From positions 48,055,094 through 48,119,093 of the forward strand of contig NC_134830.1 of the NCBI RefSeq assembly GCF_004210375.1: DNA of 64,000 nucleotides, given 5' to 3'. The stretch comes from Tachypleus tridentatus (lineage: Eukaryota; Arthropoda; Merostomata; Xiphosura; Limulidae). The notes beneath the pieces were generated by a model, which saw only the letters and a list, made by a program, of their open reading frames with translations, had not been told where the DNA came from and did not search any database. Below, piece after piece: positions 49,001 to 61,453 of the stretch (positions are counted from its first letter, which is position 1; each line of letters starts with the position of its first letter). Both the position numbers and the translations under genes were made by a program.

Positions 49001-50200
49001 ATTCTAACAATGTAAGCTTAGTGTGTAATACCATGTTACTAATACTTCACCTAAGCTATTATAACAATTTCAAATTGATATATAATACCTTGTTACTTGT
49101 ATGTTACACAAGCTACTCCAACAATGACAACTACATATATAATACCTTGTTACTTGTATTTTACACAAGCTACTCTAACAATTTGATATATAGTACTTCG
49201 TTATTTGTATTTTAAACAGCTACTCTAACAATGACAACTTAATATATAATACCTTGTTCCTTGTATTTTACACAAGCTACTCTAACAATGACAACTTGAT
49301 ATATAATACCTCGTTACTTATATTTTACACAAGCTACTGTAACAGTGACAACTTGATATATAATATCTTGTTACTTGTATTTTACACAAGCTACTCTTAC
49401 AATGTAAACTTGATATATAATACGTCGTTACTTGTACGTTACACAAGCTACTCTAACAATGTAAGCTTAGTGTGTAATACCATGTTACTAATACTTCACC
49501 TAAGCTATTCTAACAATTTCAAATTGATATATAATACCTTGTTACTTGTATGTTACACAAGCTTCTCCAACAATGACAACTACATATATAATACCTTGTT
49601 ACTTGTATTTTACACAAGCTACTCTAACAATTTGATATATAATACTTCGTTTATTGTATTTTAAACAGCTACTCTAACAATGACAACTTGATATATAATA
49701 CCTTGTTCCTTGTATTTTACACAAGCTACTCTAACAATGTAAACTTGATATATAATACGTCGTTACTTGTACGTTACACAAGCTACTCTAACAATTTAAA
49801 CTTGATATATAATATTTCGTTCCTTGTATTTCACACAAGCTACTCTAACAATGTATACTTGAAATATAATGCCTCGTTACTTGTATGTTACACAAGCTAC
49901 TCTAACAATATAAACTTGATATATAATACGTCGTTACTTGTACGTTACACAAGCTACTCTAACAATGTAAACTTGATATATAATATTTCGTTCCTTGTAT
50001 TTCACACAAGCTACTCTAACAATGTAAACTTGATATATAATACCTCGTTACTTGTATGTTACACAAGCTACTCTAACAATGACAACTTGATATATAATAC
50101 CTCGTTACTTGTACCTTATACAAATTACTCTAACAATGTAAACTTGATATATAATATCTCGTTACTTGTATTTTACACAAGCTACTCTAACAATGTAAAC
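43024..50200. repeat. Higher-order repeat of about 3.32 kb within the satellite
   Basis: The same ordered set of variant monomers and the same frame-breaking lesions recur at a fixed offset. Matching landmarks are 43047, 46369 and 49688 (offsets 3322 and 3319), and 44419 and 47740 (3321). Copy 1 is about 43024-46345, copy 2 about 46346-49664, and copy 3 is partial, ending near 50200. A more diverged relative precedes it (about 39.7-43.0 kb), and segments of the same module reappear near 52816-53950 and 56953. This indicates block amplification of about 58 monomers. Confidence 0.88.
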
Positions 50201-53200
50201 TTGATATATAATACCTCGTTACTTATACTTTGCACAAGCTATTCTAACAATATAAGCTTGGTGTGTAATACTTTGTTACTAATATTTCACTTAAGCTATT
50301 CTAACAATTTCAACTTGATATATAATACCTCGTTACTTATATTTTACACAAGATACTCTAACTGTGACAACTTGATATATAATACCTGGTTACTTATATT
50401 TTACACAAGCTACTGTAACAGTGACAACTTGATATATAATACCTTGTTACTTGTGTTTTACACAAGGTACTCTAACAATGTAAACTTGATATATAATACC
50501 TCGTAACTTGTATGTTACACAAGCTACTCTAACAATGACAACTTGATATATAATACCTTGTTATTTGTATTTTACACAAGCTACTCTAACAATGACAACT
50601 TGATCTATCATACCTTGTTACTTGTACGTTATACAAACTACTCTAACAATGTAAACTTGATATATAATATCTCATTACTTGTATTTTACAGAAGCTACTC
50701 TAACAATGTAAACTTGATATATAATACCTTGTTATTTGTATTTTACACAAGCTACTCTAACAATGACAACTTGATCTATCATACCTTGTTACTTGTACGT
50801 TATACAAACTACTCTAACAATGTAAACTTGATATATAATATCTCATTACTTGTATTTTACAGAAGCTACTCTAACAATGTAAACTTGATATATAATACCT
50901 CGTTACTTATACTTTGCACAAGCTATTCTAACAATGTACACTTGATCTATCATACCTCGTTACTTGTACGTTATACAAACTACTCTAACAATGTAAACTT
51001 GATATATAATATTTCGTTCCTTGTATTTCACACAAGCTACTCTAACAATGTAAACTTGATATATAATACCTGGTTACTTGTATGTTACACAAGCTACTCT
51101 AACAATGACAACTTGATATATAATACCTCGTTACTTGTACGTTATACAAATTACTCTAACAATGTAAACTTGATATATAATATCTCGTTACTTGTATTTT
51201 ACACAAGCTACTCTAACAATGTAAACTTGATATATAATACCTCGTTACTTATACTTTGCACAAGCTATTCTAACAATATAAGCTTGGTGTGTAATACTTT
51301 GTTACTAATATTTCACTTAAGCTATTCTAACAATTTCAACTTGATATATAATACCTCGTTACTTATATTTTACACAAGATACTCTAACTGTGACAACTTG
51401 ATATATAATACCTGGTTACTTATATTTTACACAAGCTACTGTAACAGTGACAACATGATATATAATACCTTGTTACTTGTATTTTACACAAGGTACTCTA
51501 ACAATGTAAACTTGATATATAATACGTCGTTACTTGTACGTTACACAAGCTACTCTAACAATGTAAACTTGATATATAATATTTTGTTCCTTGTATTTCA
51601 CACAAGATACTCTAACAATGTAAACTTGATATATAATACCTCGTAACTTGTATGTTACACAAGCTACTCTAACAATGACAACTTGATATATAATACCTCG
51701 TAACTTGTATGTTACACAAGCTACTCTAACAATGACAACTTGATATATAATACCTTGTTATTTGTATTTTACACAAGCTACTCTAACAATGACAACTTGA
51801 TCTATCATACCTTGTTACTTGTACGTTATACAAACTACTCTAACAATGTAAACTTGATATATAATATCTCATTACTTGTATTTTATAGAAGCTACTCTAA
51901 CAATGTAAACTTGATATATAATACCTCGTTACTTATACTTTGCACAAGCTATTCTAACAATGTAAGCTTGGTGTGTAATACTTTCTTACTAATATTTCAC
52001 CTAAGCTATTCTAACAATTTCAACTTGATATATAATACCTCGTTACTTGTATGTTACACAAGCTACTCTAACAATGACAACTTGATATATAATACCTTGT
52101 TATTTGTATTTTACACAGGCTACTTTAACAATGTACACTTGATCTATCATACCTCGTTACTTGTACGTTATACAAACTACTCTAACAATGTAAACTTGAT
52201 ATATAATGTCTCGTTACTTGTATTTTACACAAACTACTCTAACAATGTAAACTTGATATATAATACCTCGTTACTTATATTTTACACAAGCTGCTCTAAC
52301 AATGTAAACTTGATATATAATATTTCGTTCCTTGTATTTTACACAAGCTACCCTAACGATGACAACTTGATATATAATACCTTGTTACTTGTATTTTACA
52401 CAAGCTACTCTAACAATGACAACTTAATATATAATACCTCGTTACTTGTATTTTACACAAGCTACTCTAACAATGACAACTTCATATATAATACCTCGTT
52501 ACTCGTATTTTACACAAGCTCTTATAACAATGTCAACTTGATATATAATACCTCGTTACTTGTATTTTACACAAGCTACTCTAACAATGTACACTTGATC
52601 TATCATACCTCGTTACTTGTACGTTATACAAACTACTCTAACAATGTAAACTTGATATATAATATCTTGTTACTTGTATGTTACACAAGCTACTCGAACA
52701 ATGTCAACTTGATATATAACACCTTCTTAGTTGTATTTTACACAAGCTACTCTAACAATTTGATATATAATACCTCGTTATTTGTATTTTACACAGCTAC
52801 TCTAACAATGACAACTTGATATATAATACCTTGTTCCTTGTATTTTACACAAGCTACTCTAACAATGACAACTTGATATATAATACCTTGTTCCATATAT
52901 TTTACACAAGCTACTCTAACTGTGACAACTTGATATATAATACCTCGTTACTTATATTTTGCACAGGCTACTGTAAGAGTGACAACTTGATATATAATAC
53001 CTTGTTACTTGTATTTTACACAAGCTACTCTAACAATGTCAACTTGATATATGATACGTCGTTACTTGTATGTTACACAAGCTACTCTAACAATGTCAAC
53101 TTAATAATTAATATCTCGTTATTGTATTTTACACAAACTACACTAACAATTTGATATATAATACCTTGTGACTTTACGTTACACAAGCTACTCTACCAAT

Positions 53201-55092
53201 GACAACTTGATATATAATACCTCGTTACTTGTATTTTACACAAGCTCTTCTAACAATGTCAACTTGATATATAATACCTCGTTACTCGTATTTTACACAA
53301 GCTACTATAACAATGTAAATTTGATATATTCTACCTCGTTACTTGTATTTTACACAAGCTACTCTAACAATGACAACTTGATATATAATACCTTGTTCCT
53401 TGTATTTTACACAAACTACTCTAACAATGTCAACTTGATATATAACACCTTGTTACTTCTATTTTACATAAGCTACTCTAACAATCACAACTTAATAATT
53501 AATATCTCGTTATTGTATTTTACACAAACTACTCTAACAATTTGATATATAATACCTTGTGACTTTACGTTACACAAGCTACTCTAACAATGACAACTTG
53601 ATATATAATACCCTGTTACTTGTATTTTACACAAGCTACCCTAACGATGACAACTTGATATATAATACCTTGTTACTTGTATTTTACACAAGCTACTCTA
53701 ACAATGAAAACTTAATATATAATAACTTGTTACTTGTATTTTACACAAGCTATTTTAACAATTTGATATATAATACCTTGTTACTTGTATTTTACACAAG
53801 CTACTCTAACAATGACAACTTGATATATAATACCTCGTTACTTGTATTTTACACAAGCTACTCTAACAATGACAACTTGATATATAATACCTCGTTACTT
53901 GTATTTTACACAAGCTTTTCTAGCAATGTCAACTTGATATATAATACCTCGTTACTTGTATTTTACACAAACTCCTCTAACAATGACAACTTTATATATA
54001 ATAACTTGTGACTTGTATGTTACAAGTCAACTTGATATATAATACCTCGTTACTTGTACGTTACACAAGACACTCTAACAATGTAAACTTGATATATAAT
54101 TCCTGGTTACTTATACTTTTTAGAAGCTATTCTAACAATGTAAGCTTGGTGTGTAATACCTTGTTACTGATATTTCACCTAAGGTATTCTAACAATTTCA
54201 ACTTCATATATAATACCTTGTTACTTGTATTTTACACAAGTTACTCTAACAATGACAACTTGAAATATAATATCTCGTTACTTGTATTTTACACAAGCTA
54301 CTCTAACAATTTGATATATAATACCTCGATACTTGTACGTTACACAAACTACTCTAACAATGTAAACTTGATATATAATATCTCGTTACTTGTATTTTAC
54401 ACAAGCTACTCTAACAATGTAAACTTGATATATAATACCTCGTTACTTGTATGTTACGCAAGCTACTCTAACAATGACAATTTGATATATAATACCTTGT
54501 TATTTGTATTTTACACAAACTACTCTAACAATGTAAACTTGATATATAATATCTCGTAACTTGTATTTTACACAAGCTACTCTAACAATGTAAACTTGAT
54601 ATATAATACCTCGTTACTTATACTTTGCAAAAGCTATTATAACAATGTAAGCTTGGTGTGTAATACCTTGTTACTAATATTTCACCTAAGCTATTCTAAC
54701 AATTTCAACTTGATATATAATATCTTGTTACTTGTATGTTACACAAGCTACTCCAACAATGTAACTTGATATATAACACCTTGTTACTTGTATTTTACAC
54801 AAGCTACTCTAACAATTTGATATATAATACCTTGTTACTTGTATTTTACACAAGCTACTCTAACAATGTAAACTTGATATATAATACGTCGTTACTTGTA
54901 CGTTACACAAGCTACTTTAACAATGTAAACTTGATATATAATATTTCGTTCCTTGTATTTCACACAAGCTACTCTAACAATGTAAACTTGATATATAATA
55001 CCTCGTTACTTGTATGTTACACAAGCTACTCTAACAATGTAAACTTGGTATATAATATTTCGTTCCTTGTATTTCACACAAGCTACTCTAAC

Positions 55093-56534
55093 AATGTAAA
55101 CTTGATATATAATACCTCGTTACTTGTATGTTACGCAAGCTACTCTAACAATGACAACTTGATATATAATAACTTGTTACTTGTATTTTACACAAGCTAC
55201 TCTAACAATGACAACTATATATATTATACCTCGTTAATTGTATTTTACACAAGCTACTCTAACAATGACAACTTCATATATAATACGTCGTTACTTATAT
55301 TTTACACAAGTTACTGTAACAGTGACAACTTGATATATAATACCTCGTTATTTATATTTTTCACAAACTACTCTAACCATTTGATATATAATACCTCGTT
55401 ACTTGTACGTTATACAAACTACTCTAACAATGTAAACTTGATACATAATATCTCGTTACTTGTATTTTACACAAGCTACTCTAACAATGTAAGCTTGGTG
55501 TGTAATACCTTGTTACTAATATTTCACCTAAGCTATTCTAACAATTTCAACTTGATATATAATATCTTGTTACTTGTATGTTACACAAGCTACTCCAACA
55601 ATGTCAACTTGATATATAACACCTTCTTAGTTGTATTTTACACAAGCTTCTCTAACAATTTGATATATAATACCTCGTTATTTGTATTTTACACAGCTAC
55701 TCCAACAATGTCAACTTGATATATAACACCTTCTTAGTTGTATTTTACACAAGCTACTCTAACAATTTGATATATAATACCTCGTTATTTGTATTTTACA
55801 CAGCTACTCTAACAATGTAAACTTGATATATAATACCTCGTTACTTGTATGTTACGCAAGCTACTCTAACAATGACAACTTGATATATAATAACTTGTTA
55901 CTTGTATTTTACACAAGCTACTCTAACAATGACAACTATATATATTATACCTCGTTAATTGTATTTTACACAAGCTACTCTAACAATGACAACTTCATAT
56001 ATAATACGTCGTTACTTATATTTTACACAAGTTACTGTAACAGTGACAACTTGATATATAATACCTCGTTATTTATATTTTTCACAAACTACTCTAACCA
56101 TTTGATATATAATACCTCGTTACTTGTACGTTATACAAACTACTCTAACAATGTAAACTTGATACATAATATCTCGTTACTTGTATTTTACACAAGCTAC
56201 TCTAACAATGTAAGCTTGGTGTGTAATACCTTGTTACTAATATTTCACCTAAGCTATTCTAACAATTTCAACTTGATATATAATATCTTGTTACTTGTAT
56301 GTTACACAAGCTACTCCAACAATGTCAACTTGATATATAACACCTTCTTAGTTGTATTTTACACAAGCTTCTCTAACAATTTGATATATAATACCTCGTT
56401 ATTCGTATTTTACACAGCTACTCCAACAATGTCAACTTGATATATAACACCTTCTTAGTTGTATTTTACACAAGCTACTCTAACAATTTGATATATAATA
56501 CCTCGTTATTTGTATTTTACACAGCTACTCTAAC
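55093..56534. repeat. 721-bp tandem duplication inside the satellite
   Basis: Landmarks such as GTATGTTACGCAAGCTACTC recur 721 bp apart (55128 and 55849). The two copies share all minor variants, including GTTAATTGTATTTTACAC and CTTCTTAGTTGTATTT. The copies are 55093-55813 and 55814-56534. Confidence 0.88.
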
Positions 56535-57863
56535 AATGACAACTTGATATATAATACGTCGTTACTTGTATTTTACACAAGCTACTCTAACAATGTAAAT
56601 TTGATATATAATATTTCGTTCCTTGTATTTCACACAAGCTACTCTAACAATGTAAACTTGATATATAATACCTCGTTACTTATATTTTACACAAGCTATT
56701 GTAACAGTGACAACTTGATATATAATACCTCGTTATTTATATTTTACACAAGCTGCTCTAACAATGACAACTTGATATATAATACCTTGTTACTTGTATG
56801 TTACACAAGCTACTCTAACAATGTCAACTTGATATATAACACCTTGTTACTTCTATTTTACATAAGCTACTCTAACAATCACAACTTAATAATTAATATC
56901 TCGTTATTGTATTTTACACAAACTACTCTAACAATTTGATATATAATACCTTGTGACTTTACGTTATACAAGCTACTCTAACAATGACAACTTGATATAT
57001 AATACCTCGTTACTTGTATTTTACACAAGCTCTTCTAACAATGTCAATTTGATATATAATACCTCGTTACTTGTATTTTACACAAGCTACTCTAACAATG
57101 ACAACTTGATATATAATACCTCGTTACTTGTATTTTACACAAGCTCTTCTAACAATGTCAATTTGATATATAATACCTCGTTACTTGTATTTTACACAAG
57201 CTACTATAACAATGTAAATTTGATATATACTACCTCGTTACTTGTATTTTACACAAGCTACTCTAACAATGACAACTTGATATATAATACCTTGTTCCTT
57301 GTATTTTACACAAGCTACTTCTACAATGACAACTTGATATATAATACCTCGTTATTTGTATTTTACACAAAGTACTCTAACAATGACAACTTGATATATA
57401 ATACCTTGTTACTTGTATTTTACACAAGCTACTGTAACAATCACAACTTAATATATAATATCTCGTTACTTGTATTTTACACAAACTACTCTAACAATTT
57501 GATATATAATACCTTGTGAGTTGTACGTTACACAAGCTGCTCTAACAATGACAACTTAATATATACTACCTCGTTACTTGTATTTTACACAAGCTACTCT
57601 AACAATGTAAATTTGATATATAATACCACGTTACTTGTAATTTATATAAGCTATTATAACGTAACGTTGTGCCCTTGGGACCTAATTAAAGTGTAATGAT
57701 AGTTTTTTTAATATTGTAATTTATTGTGATTTTTACAATTAGTAAAAATGCTTTTTGATGTGTTTACATTGACGTGCCATGAAGTTGGTGCTGACAGTGT
57801 GTAGAAAAAAAAAATAAATCTTTATTTATCTCATAAATCTTTATCTGGATTCATCCATTTTGA

Positions 57864-58152
57864 TTGTTTGTTTTTTGTTTGTTGTTTGGAGTTTTGCACA
57901 AAGCTACTCGAGCGCTATCTGCGCTAGCCGTTCCTAATTTAGCAGTGTAAGACTAGAGGGAAAGCAGGTAGTCATCACCACCCACCGCCAACTCTTGGGC
58001 TACTCTTTTACCAACGAATAGTGGGATTGATCGTCACATTATAACGCCCCCACGGCTGAAAGGGCGAGTATGCTTGGCGCGACGGGGATGCGAACCCACA
58101 ACCCTTAGATTACAAGTCGGACTCCTTAACACGCTTGGCCATGCCGCGCCAG
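57864..58152 (-). mobile_element. Full-length tRNA-headed SINE (family 1), 9-bp target duplication
   Basis: Minus copy from the tail (TGTTTGTTTTTTGTTTGTTG) to the head complement (GGCCATGCCGCGCCAG). CCATTTTGA flanks it at 57855-57863 and 58153-58161. It lies about 200 bp beyond the satellite end. Confidence 0.94.
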
Positions 58153-58161
58153 CCATTTTGA

Positions 58162-58877
58162 ACTTTCAGCTTAATACTTAGGTTGACGTATAAGACTCGT
58201 CGGATGTGACACTGTGAAATAAATCTTAATGTAGATAGCAACAACAACTTAAATATCTTTTCTTCTCCTGGTTAGGATTTCTTTTACGAACAGTCTTCAT
58301 TTGAAGGTAATGGATTTAAAACATTTAATAACGTGACGTATCAGGAAAGGGAAGATCCCAATAATTTTGTTTACTTATCAGATATTTGGGTATTTGTCTC
58401 CTAGCTGCTAGAACGAAATATCTTTTCATTATTCGATTATAGTCTCCTAACTTCTGCCAAACGACCAATGAACGCAGACAACCTAAAATTGGTACTGCAC
58501 ACTAAAAGTAGAGAAAAACAACGACGCCTGTTGGTAGAATGAAAGATAAAGTACCTATTAGTTTCTTTCAGTTGACTAGCTTTGATTACAGGCTGTGAAT
58601 ACAGGCTATATTAAATTCCTCCCGTTAAACGAGTAAGTTAAAAATACTAAATTTCTTATGACAAAACCTTGTTGAACAGGAGCCAGATTATGGGTTTCTT
58701 TTATACTCTATTTGCTTTCCAATATCATGAAATTGATAGTGTATTATATTTCACAAAGGTTTCTTACACTCACTATTTCAATAGTTTTGGTAGAAATGCT
58801 ACTTTTATAATGCTTTGTATACGTCATGGTTGGGTTTTGTTTATTGAAAACCATTTCCAATTCGTAACAAAAAAAAA
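58162..58877. other. No supported feature
   Basis: AT-rich sequence without recognisable repeats or coding signal. Confidence 0.5.
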
Positions 58878-59130
58878 GGCCCGGAATGACCAAGTGGTTA
58901 AGGCACTCGAGTTGTAATTCGAGGGTCGCGGGTTCGAATCTCCGTCACACCAAACATGCTCGCTCTTTCAGCCATGTGGACGTAATAATGTGACGATCAA
59001 TCCCACTAATCGTTAGTAAAAAGGGTAACCCGAGCGTGGGCGGTGGGTGGTGATGACTAGTTGCCTTCCCTAAAGTAGGTACAGATAGCTCTCGAGTAGC
59101 TTTGAGCGAAATTCAAAACAAACCAAACCA
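58878..59130 (+). mobile_element. tRNA-headed SINE (family 1)
   Basis: The head GGCCCGGAATGACCAAGTGG and B box GGGTTCGAATCTC, body GCGGTGGGTGGTGATGACTA and tail AAAACAAACCAAACCAA. A stretch in the 3' body (normally CTAGTCTTACACTGCTAAAT) is deleted. Confidence 0.93.
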
Positions 59131-59534
59131 ATTGTTCAACAGAATTCTTTCATCGTACAGCGAAATCTGATTTGGACTATGTAAAATATTCTCGTATTGT
59201 GATAGTAACTGTCATTGGGAAAACGAAAATATTAAGAAACAAATATACAAACAACACTATAAAACACTGGTTCCATGAAGTAAACCGTACAAGTAGAGAC
59301 ATCAGACCAATGAACGTATTCTAGTCACAAAATTGTTTGTCTTAAGCCTTTTCTGGTTTGCTACTTACCTTCCTACCTATCCCCGTCTCCAAACAGTGTT
59401 TTAAAAATGAACTAACCCATGTAGTGGTTGTAGTTCCACAGATGGTAATTGTAATTTCAATTCCTCATTATGGTAACTGTCTTAATGAGGCTAATAGGCC
59501 TAAGCCACTAATTAAGACTTTATCTTTCATCTTT

Positions 59535-59668
59535 CCTGGATCGAGGGTTTAAACCTCTATCGACCAAAAGTTATCGGTCGGTGGTGTTAACCATGTGCCT
59601 TCCTTCTAATCTACCATCGTTAAATTAGGGACACACAGACAGCTTTGAGAGAGATTCGAAACAAACTA
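59535..59668 (+). mobile_element. Highly diverged SINE (family 1) fragment
   Basis: The weak series TCGGTCGGTGGTGTTAACCA, TGTGCCTTCCTTCTAATCTA and GTTAAATTAGGGACACACAG, with GAGATTCGAAACAAAC at the end, follows the family 1 body order. The head is almost gone. Confidence 0.6.
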
Positions 59669-59881
59669 CGCCAGTTAATTTTACCAGAAAATGTTTCGTT
59701 CTTTAATGTTAATAAACACCTTATATATTCTGCTTACGTTACTAGACGTCATATACATTCAATATAGCTTAACATGAGTCCTTTATAACTGAATATATAT
59801 TAAATTTTATAATTTATAGTTTCTGTCAAAATGAAATATTTTTTCTTAATCAATTTTTGTTTATTTATAAATCAAAGTCCT

Positions 59882-59887
59882 TTTATT
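59882..59887 (-). terminator. Poly(A) signal of the 59.9-61.5 kb gene
   Basis: AATAAA on the minus strand, 27 bp after the TGA stop at 59914-59916, followed by AT-rich sequence. The position fits a short 3' UTR. Confidence 0.6.
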
Positions 59888-59913
59888 GAAGTAAACCTAA
59901 CATACATATACAC

Positions 59914-60082
59914 TCACAAGGAATCAACTTCGTCCTTATAGTCTTCCCACTGGTAGCTTTTTTTGGGAAATCCTTCACATTTTGGGCTTTTAGATCGCGT
60001 GTGAGACGAGGCGCCATCTGGAGGTACATGTTGGCGTGAACGTTTATTGTCCTTTTGATCAATGACGCTGTCAAAAAACTCC
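59914..60082 (-). CDS. Terminal coding exon of the unrecognised gene
   Basis: A 169-nt exon with one completing base and 56 codons including the stop. The acceptor is TCATTTTCAG. The alternative frame starting MLDLSF reads through the acceptor and is not the spliced frame. Confidence 0.68.
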
Positions 60083-61453
60083 CTGAAAATGAAAGATCTA
60101 ACATTTAGTTAAAACTAACTAAAACGTTCTAGAACTCAAAGCTTGATTCGAAGAGTGACAACAAGCCTACTTTAGAATAGTTAACTAAACGTGAAGTGAC
60201 AACAAATTTACTTTGGAATAGTTAACTAAACGTGAAGTAACAACAAACCTACTTTGGAATAGTTAACTAAACGTGAAGTAACAACAAACCTGCTTTGGAA
60301 TAGTTAACTAAACGTGAAGTAACAACAAACCTACTTTGGAATAGTTAACTAAACGTGAAGTAACAACAAACCTACTTTGGAATAGTTAACTAAACGTGAA
60401 GTAACAACAAACCTACTTTGGAATAGTTAACTAAACGTGAAGTAACAACAAACCTACTTTGGAATTGTTAACTAAACGTGAAGTAACAACAAACCTACTT
60501 TGGAATAGTTAACTAAACGTGAAGTAACAACAAACCTACTTTGGAATTGTTAACTAAACGTTAAAGGATGTAAGATTTGCATCATTTCATACGTAAATCT
60601 TATTACTGTGACAAATAAAAACACGACAAACAACATTACAATAAATGATATTGAAGTGTCACTTAACAGTGAACCAAATATAACAACATGAAATCCGAGA
60701 ACGACATAAATGTAATAGGGTTTAAAATGTAACTAATCAACATGAAAACCTAAAGTTAAGGTTTGCCTAAAACGAAAACTGTTTGATGAACACGCTATCA
60801 ATGAATGTTTCTTACTTGACAGAAGTGTATATTGGAAATAAATAAATAGAATAGAATAAGCACGATTGGTCACCTACACAACGCACCATGGAACAGGTGA
60901 TCCGCTTTTAGAAAAAAAGGGTAAAATTATATTTGTTAACATGTCTGAGTAGCAGCAATAAGTTTCCTGATGATTTGGGAAAGTGACGTAAATCATTCGG
61001 TAAGATAAACTAAATCCTCTCCCAAGGGTGCGGGAAGTAGAAGTTGTGGCGGTGCACTTTATTTGACGTATTTAGGTACTGCGCATGCGTGTTTTCCACT
61101 CATATACAATGGGTAATGTTTTCAATGCTTATCAATATCTCTACTGCAAACATTTTTAAGCGTCCAGGTCAACTTGTATTGAGTTTTAATTTCAAGGTAT
61201 TCATAATACCCGCCACGTGGCGCTTATCCAAAAACCAGTGGGTGTACGTAATACAGAAATAAATTATTGACAAAAACATATAAAATTAACTCACGTGTTT
61301 GAAGTGCCATTGGTATACGAAGGTGGAGAGAAAGCGGTAATACCATTAGGAACTCTTCGTTCATAATGTTGGTCCACAGTTTTACCCACTAATGGATTTT
61401 TAACACTGTATAACTTTTGTTGTTCCAGTGTTGCTTGTTGTTTCTTAACTTTC
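59914..61453 (-). CDS. Last two exons of an unrecognised spliced gene
   Basis: Exon 61295-61453 reads KVKKQQATLEQQKLYSVKNP, then LVGKTVDQHYERRVPNGITA and FSPPSYTNGTSN. Exon 59914-60082 reads EFFDSVIDQKDNKRSRQHVP, then SYQWEDYKDEVDSL and TGA. The acceptors end CTTTCAG and TTTTCAG, the donor is GTGAGT, and the split Thr codon (AC|G) joins both exons in frame. The composition is hydrophilic and charged, with no membrane segment, so it is probably the C-terminal tail of a soluble or cytosolic-facing protein. I do not recognise the family. Upstream exons would lie beyond 61453 and were not found. The intron holds a 41-bp minisatellite. Confidence is for a real 3' gene end, not for any function. 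Confidence 0.7.
60149..60561. repeat. 41-bp minisatellite, ten units, in the intron
   Basis: Units read GAAGTAACAACAAACCTACT and TTGGAATAGTTAACTAAACG with very little divergence, so the array is young. It lies inside intron 60083-61294. Confidence 0.96.
60562..61294. other. Intron sequence, nothing further recognised
   Basis: Rest of the intron between the two exons. The open stretch at 61044-61262 (plus) has no recognisable feature. Confidence 0.5.
61295..61453 (-). CDS. Penultimate exon of the unrecognised gene
   Basis: A 159-nt exon, with acceptor TTTTATACTTTCAG and donor GTGAGTT. It begins with a Lys/Gln-rich stretch that could be the end of a coiled coil. Confidence 0.68.

Larger units (their letters stand above)
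33776..57657. repeat. Giant 57-bp satellite array, about 420 monomers
   Basis: One uninterrupted tandem array of 23.9 kb. Conserved monomer blocks are AACTTGATATATAATACC, CTTGTATTTTACACAAG and CTACTCTAACAATG. Most monomers are 57 bp; a common 51-bp form lacks GACAAC before TTGATATATAAT. Because 57 and 51 are multiples of 3, one plus-strand frame reads NLIYNTSLLVFYTSYSNNV-type repeats for up to 452 codons, broken by stops such as AATAATTAATA and by one-base deletions such as ACTTTACGTT. The other frames hold TGA/TAA from GATATATAA. There is no signal peptide, splice context or conserved domain, so coding is unlikely. Monomer classes differ at the bases encoding VFY, VRY, VCY, VFH or ILC. Confidence 0.97.

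Noticed and set aside
34260-57519. Dozens of long plus-strand open frames as a family of repetitive proteins
   Set aside because: They are the same 57-bp satellite read in its one open frame; starts are internal ATGs created by single-base changes (for example ACTTGATATAT losing register), with no promoter, splice or domain evidence.
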